In this document: positions 45,271 to 55,279 of the stretch, piece by piece
How positions within the stretch are numbered: the first letter of the stretch is position 1
How the letters are laid out: each line of letters begins with the position of its first letter
Source of the DNA: Narthecium ossifragum
Lineage: Eukaryota > Streptophyta > Magnoliopsida > Dioscoreales > Nartheciaceae
Direction of reading: 5' to 3'
DNA: 64,000 nt
Assembly: GCA_963920575.1 (NCBI GenBank)
Contig: OY986967.1
Span: forward strand, 15,060,061 to 15,124,060
Program-made: the position numbers and the translations under genes
Notes under the pieces: generated by a model
What the model was told of the DNA's origin: nothing
What the model saw: only the letters and a program-made list of their open reading frames with translations
Database searches by the model: none

Positions 45271-46992
45271 ATAATGTGTGATGCGTCTGATTATGCTATA
45301 GGGGCTGTTCTAGGACAAAGGGTAAATAAGGTCTCTCATGCTATTTATTATGCAAGTCGTACACTCAATGATGCTCAAATCAATTACTCAACTACTGAAA
45401 AAGAATTACTTGCTGTTGTTTTTGCATTAGAGAAATTTCGCTCTTATTTGATTGGATCTAAAGTTATTATTTATTCAGATCATGCAGCATTGAAATATCT
45501 ACTAACCAAAAAGGATACAAAGCCAAGGTTAATCAGGTGGATCCTACTGCTGCAAGAGTTCGATTTGGAAATAAGGGACAAGAAAGGGAGCGATAATGTA
45601 GTGGCAGATCACTTGTCACGATTGGAGCACATAGCCGGCCCTGAGGATGTACCACCCATCCAAGAATGCTTTCCCGATGAACAACTATTTTCTGTGAATG
45701 GTAAAGAGCCCTGGTATGCGGATATTGTTAACTATCTAGCTAGTAATGTTCTGCGTGCTGATCTAAGTTCACAAGAAAAGAAAAGATTTTTGTCAACAGT
45801 CAGATATTACTTTTGGGATGACCCTTATTTATTTAAACATTGTCCTGATCAAATAATAAGGCGTTGTGTTCCAGAATATGAGCATGATGATATATTGAAA
45901 TTTAGTCATGAATTAACGTGTGGAGGACACTTTGGAGGTAAGAAAACTGCTTTTAAAGTTCTTCAATCTGGTTTCTTTTGGCCTACATTATTCAAAGATG
46001 CATTTAATTTTGTTACTAAGTGTGACAGATGTCAACGGTCAGGGAACATAAGCAAAAGGAATGAGATGCCTCTTACAAATAATCTGGTGGTGGAATTGTT
46101 CGATGTTTGGGGCATAGACTTTATGGGACCGTTTCCTTCATCATACGGGTACACGTATATTCTTGTTACTGTAGATTATGTGTCTAAGTGGATTGAAGCA
46201 ATTGCAACCAGGAACAATGACAGCAAGACCGTGGTGGGATTCTTGAAAGATATGATTTTTACAAGGTTTGGTACACCTCGGGCGATTATAAGTGATGGGG
46301 GATCACACTTTTGCAATGGAGCGTTTGATGCATTGTTGAAGAAATACAACATCACTCATCGGGTCGCAACTCCTTACCACCCTCAAACGTCGGGCCAAGT
46401 GGAGGTGAGCAATAGGCAAATAAAGACGATCCTGGAACGGGTTGTTGGCACTACAAGGAAGGATTGGGCAGTGAAATTGAATGATGTTTTTTGGGCGTAT
46501 CGCACTGCATATAAAACTCCAATTGGTATGAGCCCTTATCGCATTGTCTTTGGAAAAGCATGTCATCTACCAGTGGAATTGGAGTATAGGGCCTATTGGG
46601 TAATAAAGCAGCTGAATTTTGACATGAGAGAAGCGGGGGATATGAGAAAGATGCAATTGAATGAATTGGATGAGCTGCGGAATGAAGCGTACGAGAATGC
46701 TAAGATTTACAAGGAAAGAACCAAGCTTTATCATGATAAAGTAATACAACGGAAGGAGTTTACACCAGGTATGAAAGTTTTACTTTATAACTCACGAATG
46801 AAATTCTTTCCAGGTAAATTAAGATCCAGATGGACGGGTCCGTTCAAAGTGACACAAGTATCGCCTCACCGTGCTGTTGAAATTGAGAATGAAAGGAATG
46901 GGAGCAAATTCAAAGTCAATAGGCACCGTTTGAAATTGTATTTGGAAGGACATTCAGATGTGGTGGATGCAGTTGATTTTGGTGAACCTTAA
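45253..46992 (+). CDS. Athila RNase H and integrase (element E), 579-codon open frame
   Basis: RNase H at the N-terminus: [47 protein letters not shown], then DHLSRLEH. Integrase: zinc finger [14 protein letters not shown] ... TKCDRC; catalytic triad Asp at 46117-46119 (GIDFMGPF), Asp at 46294-46296 (ISDGGSHF) and Glu at 46402-46404 (GQVEVSN); then [28 protein letters not shown] and [11 protein letters not shown]. It ends in TAA at 46990-46992. The Met at 45253 is internal to the ancestral polyprotein and not a true start. This is the best-preserved integrase of the Athila copies here. Confidence 0.9.
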   Translation: MSLPFEIMCDASDYAIGAVLGQRVNKVSHAIYYASRTLNDAQINYSTTEKELLAVVFALEKFRSYLIGSKVIIYSDHAALKYLLTKKDTKPRLIRWILLLQEFDLEIRDKKGSDNVVADHLSRLEHIAGPEDVPPIQECFPDEQLFSVNGKEPWYADIVNYLASNVLRADLSSQEKKRFLSTVRYYFWDDPYLFKHCPDQIIRRCVPEYEHDDILKFSHELTCGGHFGGKKTAFKVLQSGFFWPTLFKDAFNFVTKCDRCQRSGNISKRNEMPLTNNLVVELFDVWGIDFMGPFPSSYGYTYILVTVDYVSKWIEAIATRNNDSKTVVGFLKDMIFTRFGTPRAIISDGGSHFCNGAFDALLKKYNITHRVATPYHPQTSGQVEVSNRQIKTILERVVGTTRKDWAVKLNDVFWAYRTAYKTPIGMSPYRIVFGKACHLPVELEYRAYWVIKQLNFDMREAGDMRKMQLNELDELRNEAYENAKIYKERTKLYHDKVIQRKEFTPGMKVLLYNSRMKFFPGKLRSRWTGPFKVTQVSPHRAVEIENERNGSKFKVNRHRLKLYLEGHSDVVDAVDFGEP

Positions 46993-48165
46993 ACTTGGTA
47001 TTACGTCTTGCCTAGACGTTAAATAAAGCGCTGGGTGGGAGGCAACCCACCAAGGTAACCAGTTTTTAACTTTAAGTTTTAGTTTTCAGTCTTATGTTTC
47101 TCTTTTGTTTTGTTTCAGGTTTTCAGCCACCCTGAGGATCCTTGAGGAGATGTTCGCTATTCTATCAGGTGGCCTCTTTCTTATTTACAGTATCTTGTCT
47201 CTTCCTTCTCTGGAAATTTTTGGATTGCCACCTCCTACATATTTTTATTGGATAAATGCACACATTGAGGACAATGTTGATTTCAGGTTGGGGGGTGTAG
47301 ACATTCATTGAGTATTGCATGCTACCTTGTGGGTATAATAGTGTAAAATTGTACATGAGCTGAAATTTTTATACGTACTATACATGTTGCTTCCATATGG
47401 ATTGGCCTATACATGGATTGCATGCGCGATAACCTGAAAGTATAACATCATGTGATCCACACACGAACACTTTATGTGCAGCGGTAATTATACTCACTAG
47501 AGGAATGAGCATGCTATTGTTAATCTAGACCATGATTTCAGCATTAGCTAGTGTTGAGTATTGCATGTAGAAAAAAAAGTTCTGGAGCTTGATTAAGCTG
47601 TGCCTAAACGACTGTTAAGTGATCTACTGAGTAACCGGGTGTTTTTGCCTCAGGAAGCGGGGAGCTCGCGTAAAAAGGTAGAACCACTTATAGCTATAAA
47701 AAAAAAACTATTAAGTGTTTTGCTAAGTAACCGGGTCTCTGCGCCTCAAGAAGTGGAGAGTGCTCGCGTAAAAAGGCAAAATGTCTGATAGTTGAAAAGA
47801 AAAAAAAGAAAGAAAGGGCATGCTGTACTTAAAGTGCGAGGGTTGGATGATTGGTCATGAAGATAGTAGCTTGTTTGGACTAATGGTGGGTAGAAGTTGC
47901 TTCTGCACGTAACATTTATTTGTCACGTCACATGTGTTCTTCTGGATGGTGATTAGCATGTTTGATGTGTAGAAGTTGATTTCATGTGTTGGTAGTATGT
48001 GTATGAGTATAAGAAGTTTTCGTACTCTGTACTGTATGAAACACAATTGACTTGATAAGGTAGAATTTTTATCAAACATGTCTACATCCTTGAACCGTTG
48101 GTGTGCTTAATATATTTTATGCGCTTAAAATTGCTAGAGACTAGCAATAAGCTAGTTGGGGGGTG
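46993..48165 (+). other. 3' untranslated region of element E
   Basis: Homologous to 6280-7527 of element A. An inverted repeat TGGGTGGGAGGCAACCCACC lies at about 47033-47052. The internal polypurine tract TTGGGGGGTG lies at about 47288-47299 after ACATTGAGGACAATGTTGA, and the terminal tract at 48155-48165. The duplicated AGTAACCGGGT unit is at about 47612-47680 and 47707-47775. No coding sequence is seen. Confidence 0.78.
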
Positions 48166-49628
48166 TGATGAGTGCATGAAAGTGCACTCTAAATAGCCTT
48201 ACAACCATCTCAATTGCTAGATTATTATCCTTAATCAGCATCTTTATTATTATTTTTATATTTATATGTTGCGTCACAAAGTTGTCTGGAAAATGCAGGA
48301 AAAATGAGAAAAGAAGCTGAAAAGATTACATGGATCAACTTGAAAGATTAATCTGTACCTGCTCATGAAGAACCAGATGATGTGCCATATATGGTTGGAA
48401 AGATCTTGAAGTCTAGTTTCGGGAGAATTTTACGGTTCGTGATTTGGAGTTTCAGAGAGGAAAATACAACACTTTTCGTACAAGTGCGCAAGCTGAATGA
48501 ATAGTGACGGTCGACCGTGAGGATGTGACGGTCGACCGTCGCGCTCAGAAATTCCCCCGAACGACCGTCGCATCGACCGTCACATGCAAAACTTCCCACG
48601 GTCGACCGTGGCATCATCCGTCGCATCGACCGTCAGCCTCTGTTAAAGAAAATACTTCTCAGGGTCGATGCGAGGATTGACCGTCGCTCTTCCGAAATAT
48701 TTTGAACAGTTGCCGGTCGACCGTGAGATCTCACGGTCGACCGCCACGTCAGCAAGGAGCGTTTAATGAGCCGGATCTCACCCGAGTTTAGGCCTATAAA
48801 TACAATACTTAGGGTTATCAAACGGGACTTTTGGAGGACTTTTTGGCAGCGTTTGGAGGCGAGGAGAAGGGTTCCAGGCTTGGTTTTCTTTTCTTATTTC
48901 TTTTTTATTTCTCCATTAGTTTTGTCGTCCTCATGGTGAACATGAGTGGCTAGTTTCTTTTCTAAGATACCGATGTAGCCCTAACTGAATCATTCTATGT
49001 TATTGGATCATGATTATTTAATCAGTTTATTTTCCTTGTTTCATTCATTATTATAACTGAGATCTTAAATACATTTATCTGGCCAATAAAAGTATTATAG
49101 ATTGTTTTATGTGAGATTGGGCGAGGGTTCATTCCCTAATCTTACAGGATCTGTGAATGAATGAGTTTATGTCAAGGCCGGGTTCAAGCTAAGAGTATTC
49201 TTGGTTCATGATTGTTCTTCAGAGCTTAATGGATTCTTGGTGAACACTTAGTTATGGGTTCATTAACTAGGGTTAATTGGGGGTACTTGGTGAAGACCGC
49301 GGCCGAACGGATCATCATACCGGAAGAACGAGCCCTTGGAATTAAACTGAAATCTTTATTGATTCAATGCATAGAATGAGGATGTTATGGTGAAATCGGA
49401 ACCTTAGTATCCATCCATCATATTTCTATCGTTTTCTTATTTCGTTATTAGGTCATCTATTTTCGAGACTTCATATTTCTTCTTTTCTCTTCCATATTTT
49501 CTTTCTTTTCTGTTCTTTAGCATTTTACTCTATTAATCTCTACAAATCTCTGTGGGTACGATACTCGTCATGCTACTATACTGATTACACCGATTCATAT
49601 ACTTGCGAGATATAAAATTTATTCATCA
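48166..49628 (+). repeat. 3' LTR of element E
   Basis: Starts TGATGAGTGCATG and ends ATTCATCA. Conserved U3 block at 48367-48492. The palindrome cluster at 48505-48743 includes perfect palindromes at 48527-48540 (14 bp), 48597-48610 (14 bp) and 48714-48743 (30 bp). TATAAATA at 48795-48802. A CTCTGTGGGTACGA box near 49549. The part after about 48850 is unlike the LTR of A, although the first 700 bases are closely similar. Confidence 0.87.
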
Positions 49629-50036
49629 CTGACCCCTGGCCTCCCCTTGACAGAGCCTGCCCAGACGGCCCGGCCGTCAGGAGAAACTGGCCTGGCGGAC
49701 TAGGCAACTGTGCCTGGAACTGTTGCGGGCGCTGCGACCGTTGCTGAAAGCGTCGCTGATGCCGCTGGTGCCCTCCGCCGAATCCCCCTCTGAACTGGGG
49801 CCTCTGCTGCTGCGAGCTGGTAGAGACTGCCGGTGGAACTGCCCGGTGTCTCTCGTCAAGCGACTGCGCCTCCACAACTAAGGTGCAGTTCAGAACTGCT
49901 GAGTGGGTCTGGAAGCGGTGGGAACACGTCTGATGCCTGATCTCTGGACGAAGAACCCACTCAAACTGCCGTGCCCTGGCCACTGGATCTGCTGCCACTG
50001 CCCCCGCGAAACCAGGATCCACCAGGGCCGGGGCCT
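49629..50036 (-). pseudogene. Tekay gag fragment, antisense
   Basis: Minus-strand reading gives DPGFAGAVAADPVARARQFE, the LRPEIRHQTCSHRFQTHSAV segment, LNCTLVVEAQ and a Gln/Arg/Phe-rich region QFRGGFGGGHQRHQRRFQQR, ending PSGQALSRGGQ. It is closely related to the gag of element B (about 30721-31120) but lacks both the N-terminus and the zinc knuckle. It borders the LTR end of E. Confidence 0.8.
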
Positions 50037-50222
50037 AGTGGAGGGCCAGGGTGTTACAGTTTTATTCTGCAATGTAATATTTAGTTTTACCTTTATGCCC
50101 TTGGAAGTCTTTAAGTTCAAATTTATTCTGCTTTGTGTATTGTCGCGCTTTATCGGATATAACTAGTGTAGGTTTCCCCTCACTTCCTGACCCGGATGGG
50201 TTTTCTGGGTCGGGGTGTGAGA
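50037..50222 (+). repeat. Tekay-type LTR 3' end fragment
   Basis: Short sequence ending TGACCCGGATGGGTTTTCTGGG / TCGGGGTGTGAGAAAG (given in two parts), the same type of LTR terminus as in solo LTR K (21565-21603). No LTR start is visible, so this is a truncated piece. Confidence 0.55.
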
Positions 50223-50692
50223 AAGACCTTGCTAGAGGGCGACACTATTGTGTTTTCCTATTCCTTCTGTGTGTCATAGTGTAGTTTCCCTGCTGAGCTT
50301 AGTTGCTCATTCCTACCCGGGATGTGTTTGCAGGTGCAGGCGTTAGCTCCTCTTCGTTGACCCCTATCGGGCAGTTGGTCGGCGGCGCCTGGTGGAGTTT
50401 GAGGAGTGGTGATCTTCTGTTCCTGAACCTTTGTTTAGTTAGCTTCCTACGGGAGTGTATAAATGTTTGTACTTGATCTTCCCCTCTTTGAGGTTGTGTA
50501 GATTGTACCTTTGGAATTGTAATCTTCAGTTTGAGGTTTCTGTAAATTATAGAATTGTTAATTGAGGGCTTTTGATAAATTGCTTAGGTAGACCAATAGG
50601 TTAGAGGGAACCTACGCCAAAATTTTCTTCAGTTTGTTAGGTTCTGGTTTGCGTCCCAGTCCGGTTGGGCTTTCACGGGTCGGGGCGCGACA
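50223..50692 (+). repeat. Tekay LTR 3' fragment, B family, sense
   Basis: Matches the end of the B LTR in opposite orientation: GAGGGCGACACTATTGTG, CTGCTGAGCTTAG, CTACCCGGG, GCAGGTGCAGGCG, CGGGCAGTTGGTCGGCGGCGCC, and the terminus GGTCGGGGCGCGACA at 50692. Only about 470 of 2300 bases remain. Confidence 0.8.
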
Positions 50693-52480
50693 GTCGTAGC
50701 GGCGAGGGGTCACGGATCCAGTGTTAAATAGTGTCGGGGAGGCCTGAGACGGGGAAATCAAGCAGTGGTGGTGCCGGATCCGAGATGGGTGATGGATTTA
50801 GTAGAGACCTCGACGAGGTAGGGCGATCAAGCGGGTCGAGCGGCGTTGATGGCATTGGTGGGCGTCGTGGAATCTTGTGCTAGGCTTCGGGGTTGTCGGC
50901 CTTAGAGGAGGTGGGGAGCTGGGATGGCAGTGGGGCTCGTGGTTGGGGACAATGGTGGGGCTTCGTGGTTGGTAACGGTTGTGGTCGGTGAGGCTCGTCA
51001 TCGGCGTTGAGGTGACCATGTGGAGGTCGAGAACGGCGACGTTAGGGATGACGCAGTTTCTCTTCCCGGAGACTGTAGCGTCGGGGAAGGACCAAATGTG
51101 AACCCGAAACCCGTACCCCACCTTCCCTAGTGTTTTCATGCCCGGAAAACACCCCTCCAAGCTATTGAACCGATTTTCTCCGGCGAGATTTTGGCGAGCT
51201 TTCTGAGAGCTCTGGCCTGATATCCACAGTGGAAGATGGTGTTTTGGGTTGGGGAGGGAACTGCACTTCTTCCCATGCCTTTTCTTGGCTATTTCGTCGC
51301 TGTTGGATGATGTATGGCGGAGTTCTGGCGAGGTCGAGATGGAGAAGATGGAGAATAGTGTTTTCTGTTGATTATTTTAAGTTAATGTGTAACGAATCAG
51401 TATTTTTCCCATATCTTGGTCTCCGAACGTCCGTTTTTTATAAGTTTTGCGCTGTCACACCTGTCTTTTCAAGATCTATCTCTTTCCAATATGTTGGAAA
51501 TTATTTCATTTGGGGATCTAGCCTGACCACAATTCTGATCCTTTTGTGAAATCATTAGACAATAGATTGGGCGGCCGTCAAGGGTCAGAGCGCAATGTGG
51601 ACCCCTAGAATTAGAGAACACGCATCAACAGTAGGATAGAGTCCAGTGCATTCTGTGGAGATGAATGACAGTGACGAAATGTTAATTTATATCCAATTCA
51701 TTTGAGAGTTAGTTTTGTAGCAGGTTGTGAGATGAGAGTCGTATCTTTATTTACTTTGCACTTAGACTCTCGGATTATTTATGTTGATGCGTGTATTATA
51801 CTGGACTTTGGAATATATATAAAATTAAGATCTTGCGGTTTGATTATTGTGTATTTTTATGACTATAATCCTACGTACTTACATAAAACCTGTAAATGAA
51901 TGAATGTTATGGGGTGAAGATGTTACATTATGTTGGAAATTATTGCTGAAATGTCATAGGATGTGTTGGTTATGAACTGTTGACAGATTGTAATTGTGAA
52001 TTCACGCGTCCTTGCTCAAAGATCATGTCGAAATTTCAAAATTTTTTTTATTTAGGATAAATTTTGGATGTTAATTAAGGCGAGGCATGACAATGTAACT
52101 GAATGTTGATAACTGTTGAGCATGAACTAACTATTGTGAGAAAATCTTGGTTTGAGTCTAAGTGGCGGCACATACTCTGAGGGATACCAGAACAAAGCGA
52201 AAGTAAAAAAAGCAAGCAAAAGGAAAAAAAAACTAGAGAATGAATTTAGAGATTCTACTGAATAGTAAAAGGGATTGTTCATTTTGAAAGAACTAAAAGA
52301 AAGACATATTTCTTGCATTTAATGGGAAGACGAGTCAAATTATTCCAAGTAAAATCTTTTGTTTCAATTTTTCAGGTTTCTTCTTTCAACGAATTATGGG
52401 CAAAATGACGGATCTTACTTTAACAATAGCTATAGGATTGTGTACAATATATAAACTTATGTGAAGCTTTTTAGAATCTT
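50693..52480. other. Unassigned, probably degenerate LTR sequence
   Basis: Starts GC-rich and G-rich on the plus strand (50693-51240), then becomes AT-rich. TTGGTCTCCGAACGTCCGTTT near 51417-51437 resembles LTR material of Tekay type. No ORF here carries a recognisable domain. 52190-52330 is A-rich with a Lys-rich plus-strand reading that I cannot assign. Confidence 0.35.
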
Positions 52481-53375
52481 TTTAAAAATTAAATAAACCC
52501 CACATATTATTCGAAATACGCGAAAGCAGATATATGAAATAAATCAATCATGTACAACAAGAAAGACACATGATTTTTAACATGGAAAAACCCTCACGGG
52601 AGAAAACCACGGGTCCAACGCAGGACCAGGCGAAACCAATCCACTAAAAGCAAGAAATACCGTTTACACAAATTAAAATGATTCACTGTACTGACTCCTC
52701 AGATACACGTCGTCGTCCTCGCACTTGCTCGACTCCTCGAATCACGATCCACAACTGTTTTTCTTGATTGATCGCCTCCATCTGGTTGTACTCGTCGGCT
52801 CTTTCGATATGAGGAATACCCTCTTACCTCACAGCCTGTTCTCACTCTTCTTCTCACTCTTCTTCTGTCTCTCCCACACAGCCGCACACTCAATCTTCTC
52901 TCTCTCTCTTTCCTCTCTTTTCTCCCTCAGCCACGCAACCTCTCTCTCTCTCCTCTCTCTTTGGTCAACACCACTCTCTTATTTTTTCTCACTTTTCCGT
53001 CCTCTCTCTTCTCTATTCTCTGGCTGTTCTCCGGCTTCTCTCTCTGTCCCAATCTCTCTCCCTTTTATTTCTCTTTTCCTCCGCTTAGCATCTCCTCTCT
53101 ACTTCTCTGTTCTTTTTCCGCCGGGAGAGACTCTTCCGTATGCAGCCCCCCCCCCTCTTTCTATACGCGCAACTAGGTTATTTATCCAAACTGTCCGATT
53201 CCGCTTCCCTCCAATCCAATGGCAGTGATTAAACTTTGCTATTAACTTGATCTGACTTGTGCCAATTTGATCCAATTTACCTTCAATTAATAACCATATA
53301 TCCAATCTAGCTAATTTAAATACTAAATCAACAAACTTTGTCAATTTACATAGAATCTAGACGTGATTCCTTACA
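52481..53375 (-). repeat. Probable Ty1/copia LTR, antisense
   Basis: On the minus strand: start near TGTAAGGAATCACG at 53374, ATAAATA at about 53176-53183, a CT/AG-rich leader, then GTGGTTTTCTCCCGTGAGGG and TTTTTCCATGTTAAAAATC near 52575-52610, a combination typical of the R-U5 region of plant copia LTRs. A 10-C run is at about 53145-53154. The left end is uncertain and no clear target duplication was found. Confidence 0.55.
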
Positions 53376-55279
53376 CTTTTCATATCGGAAAAAAACTGAA
53401 ATGAAGGTAGTAGAATGATACGATCCAAATTGTAAAAGCCCCGAAGCTTCTAGAAACCAATATTAGATCTACATCCCTCATTATGTGTTTTCCGCAATTA
53501 AAACCAAAAAACCGAAAAACTGCCAAATGAGTATTACTCAACTTGCCTAGCAAGATACAGAAAAAAGAAAAAGAGAGAAAAACCGTGGCTCTAACTGTTC
53601 TCATACCATCTTCTTTAAAATCTAAAATTCATGACTGTAGTTAATGACTGTTCAATGGTGATTTCTTGCTAGAAATATAAGCGTCCATCAAATTGCAAGG
53701 TGGGCATCATGTGTCGATCCATACGCTGAGCATGTGTAGCAGATTCTTTTCCAAGGGAAAACACATCACATGAGACCAATTGGCAAGCCATAAGGATATA
53801 TGCCTTCTGTCTATCTAAACCTTCTCACACTTCAAATACATAGTACATTCAGATTCTGAGGCATGGGCTCTTGCAAGTTGCAGGAAACAACTATATATGC
53901 AGCATTGCAGACGAACAACTCCTGCGAGAATTGTCCGAACGAGCTCTCTGAACATAATGACGGAGTTGCAGACATGAATGCATCACTACAAGGAAATAGT
54001 GTCGCTAAATTCTTCTCCCAAGTATGGTCATGACTGAGCAGAGGGGATTCTTCTCCCAAGTATTGTGGAGTCCTCAACGGCAGGCAGGCATTAATGGGTG
54101 TCACTAAATTCTTAATTAGCTGTTGCATGCAGTACTCTTGAAGTCTTGAGGTGGTGAAGGGCTGGCAGATCCTGGGGGGATTCTTGCTAGATATGAGTTC
54201 ATAGATAAGAAGGATTGTTCAGCATATAGGGAGCAACAAGGGGCCCAAGCACATGTATCTTGTCCTTAATTAGGCAGTTTTCTTGCTGATCCTTAGGCCA
54301 ATCCATGTGCTACATCCTGTTGCATCAGTTGCAGCACGTGAGTGCAGATATAGTAATGTGGGGTAAGAGCTTGAAATTTTCTTTGCGGAGATCCAAGTTC
54401 AAGCCTCCATGGAAGCAACTTATGGAAGAAGTTATGTTGATCCATCTGTGACATCAGAGGGCGCGAGCACGGCTGGCTTACGGTGTGGATACATTTTCCT
54501 AATTGAGTCTTTCACTCTGGTTTAGGATGGCAAATGCTCTTACAACCACAATATCCTCATTAGAACTTGAAACCAAGACGGGCGATCTAGCACCGCTTAC
54601 CGTGTGGATGCGTTTTAAAAATTGAGTCTTTCGCTCTGACTTATAGGAGGGACAAATGCTCTTACAACCACAATATCCTCGGACTTGAAACCACGACCCC
54701 ACACATGAGACAAATAACCAAATGTGTTAGCCATTCAATAGCTCGCACAGGAGTGATTCAATGCAGAATCTACTGTTTGTATTGTAGCATCCTGCAAACC
54801 AATTGTTCTAAAAGTTTAAACTCATGTGCACACTCGAAGTTTTCTGAAAAAAATTAAGCTAATTGGAAGACAAGAATTTAATTACCAAAATTACAATAGT
54901 ATACTTCAACAAGACAGTGATCATGTTTTGCTGAGGGTTAAGACTGAACTATTAAACAATGAAGAAGGAAAGAAGAATAAAAAACCCCACAAACATTAAG
55001 AGATGGATTTCTTCTTGAAGAAAACCTGAAGGAGAAGGCTAATGGCCGGATAAATGAAGGGACCCCACGGTGGTCTCTAGATTCCCGGCCACTCAACCAA
55101 ACAAATCCATACAAGACGATCCCAGCAGGGAAATGGGCCCGTGTCGCTCGGTCGGTGTCTCCACCCACAAAACAAACGTACTCCTGCACCACTACATTTA
55201 GATTTTTGTTTCTTGGTCCATCTATGTACATATATATATGTAGGTTTATCTCCAGAGATCTCTCAGTATTACTCTTCCG
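53376..55279. other. Intergenic region upstream of AUX/IAA gene
   Basis: No convincing gene. A tandem duplication of about 120 bp lies at 54461-54580 and 54581-54703, each copy with GTGTGGAT, ATTGAGTCTTTC and GCTCTTACAACCACAATATCC. A 16-base phrase ATTCTTCTCCCAAGTAT also repeats near 54010 and 54048. A run TATATATA at 55231-55238 may be the TATA box of the downstream gene, though it lies only about 45 bases before the start codon. This region would hold its promoter. Confidence 0.6.

Larger units (their letters stand above)
43548..49628 (+). mobile_element. Athila-lineage element E, 5'-truncated
   Basis: Starts inside the protease ([16 protein letters not shown]) and runs through RT, RNase H and integrase, a 3' UTR and a 3' LTR. 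Family close to element A. Pol has several single-base frameshifts in its first half, while RNase H-integrase is one long open frame. The right end lies against antisense Tekay gag sequence. No flanking duplication can be matched, because the left end is the head-to-head junction with D. Confidence 0.87.

Noticed and set aside
52127..52318. Possible organelle-derived insert (minus-strand ORF with a Phe/Leu hydrophobic run)
   Set aside because: I could not match it to any plastid or mitochondrial gene; evidence is limited to AT-richness.
52725..53228. 167-codon plus-strand ORF rich in Ser, Leu, Phe
   Set aside because: CT-rich leader of an antisense copia-type LTR; hydrophobic by composition only.
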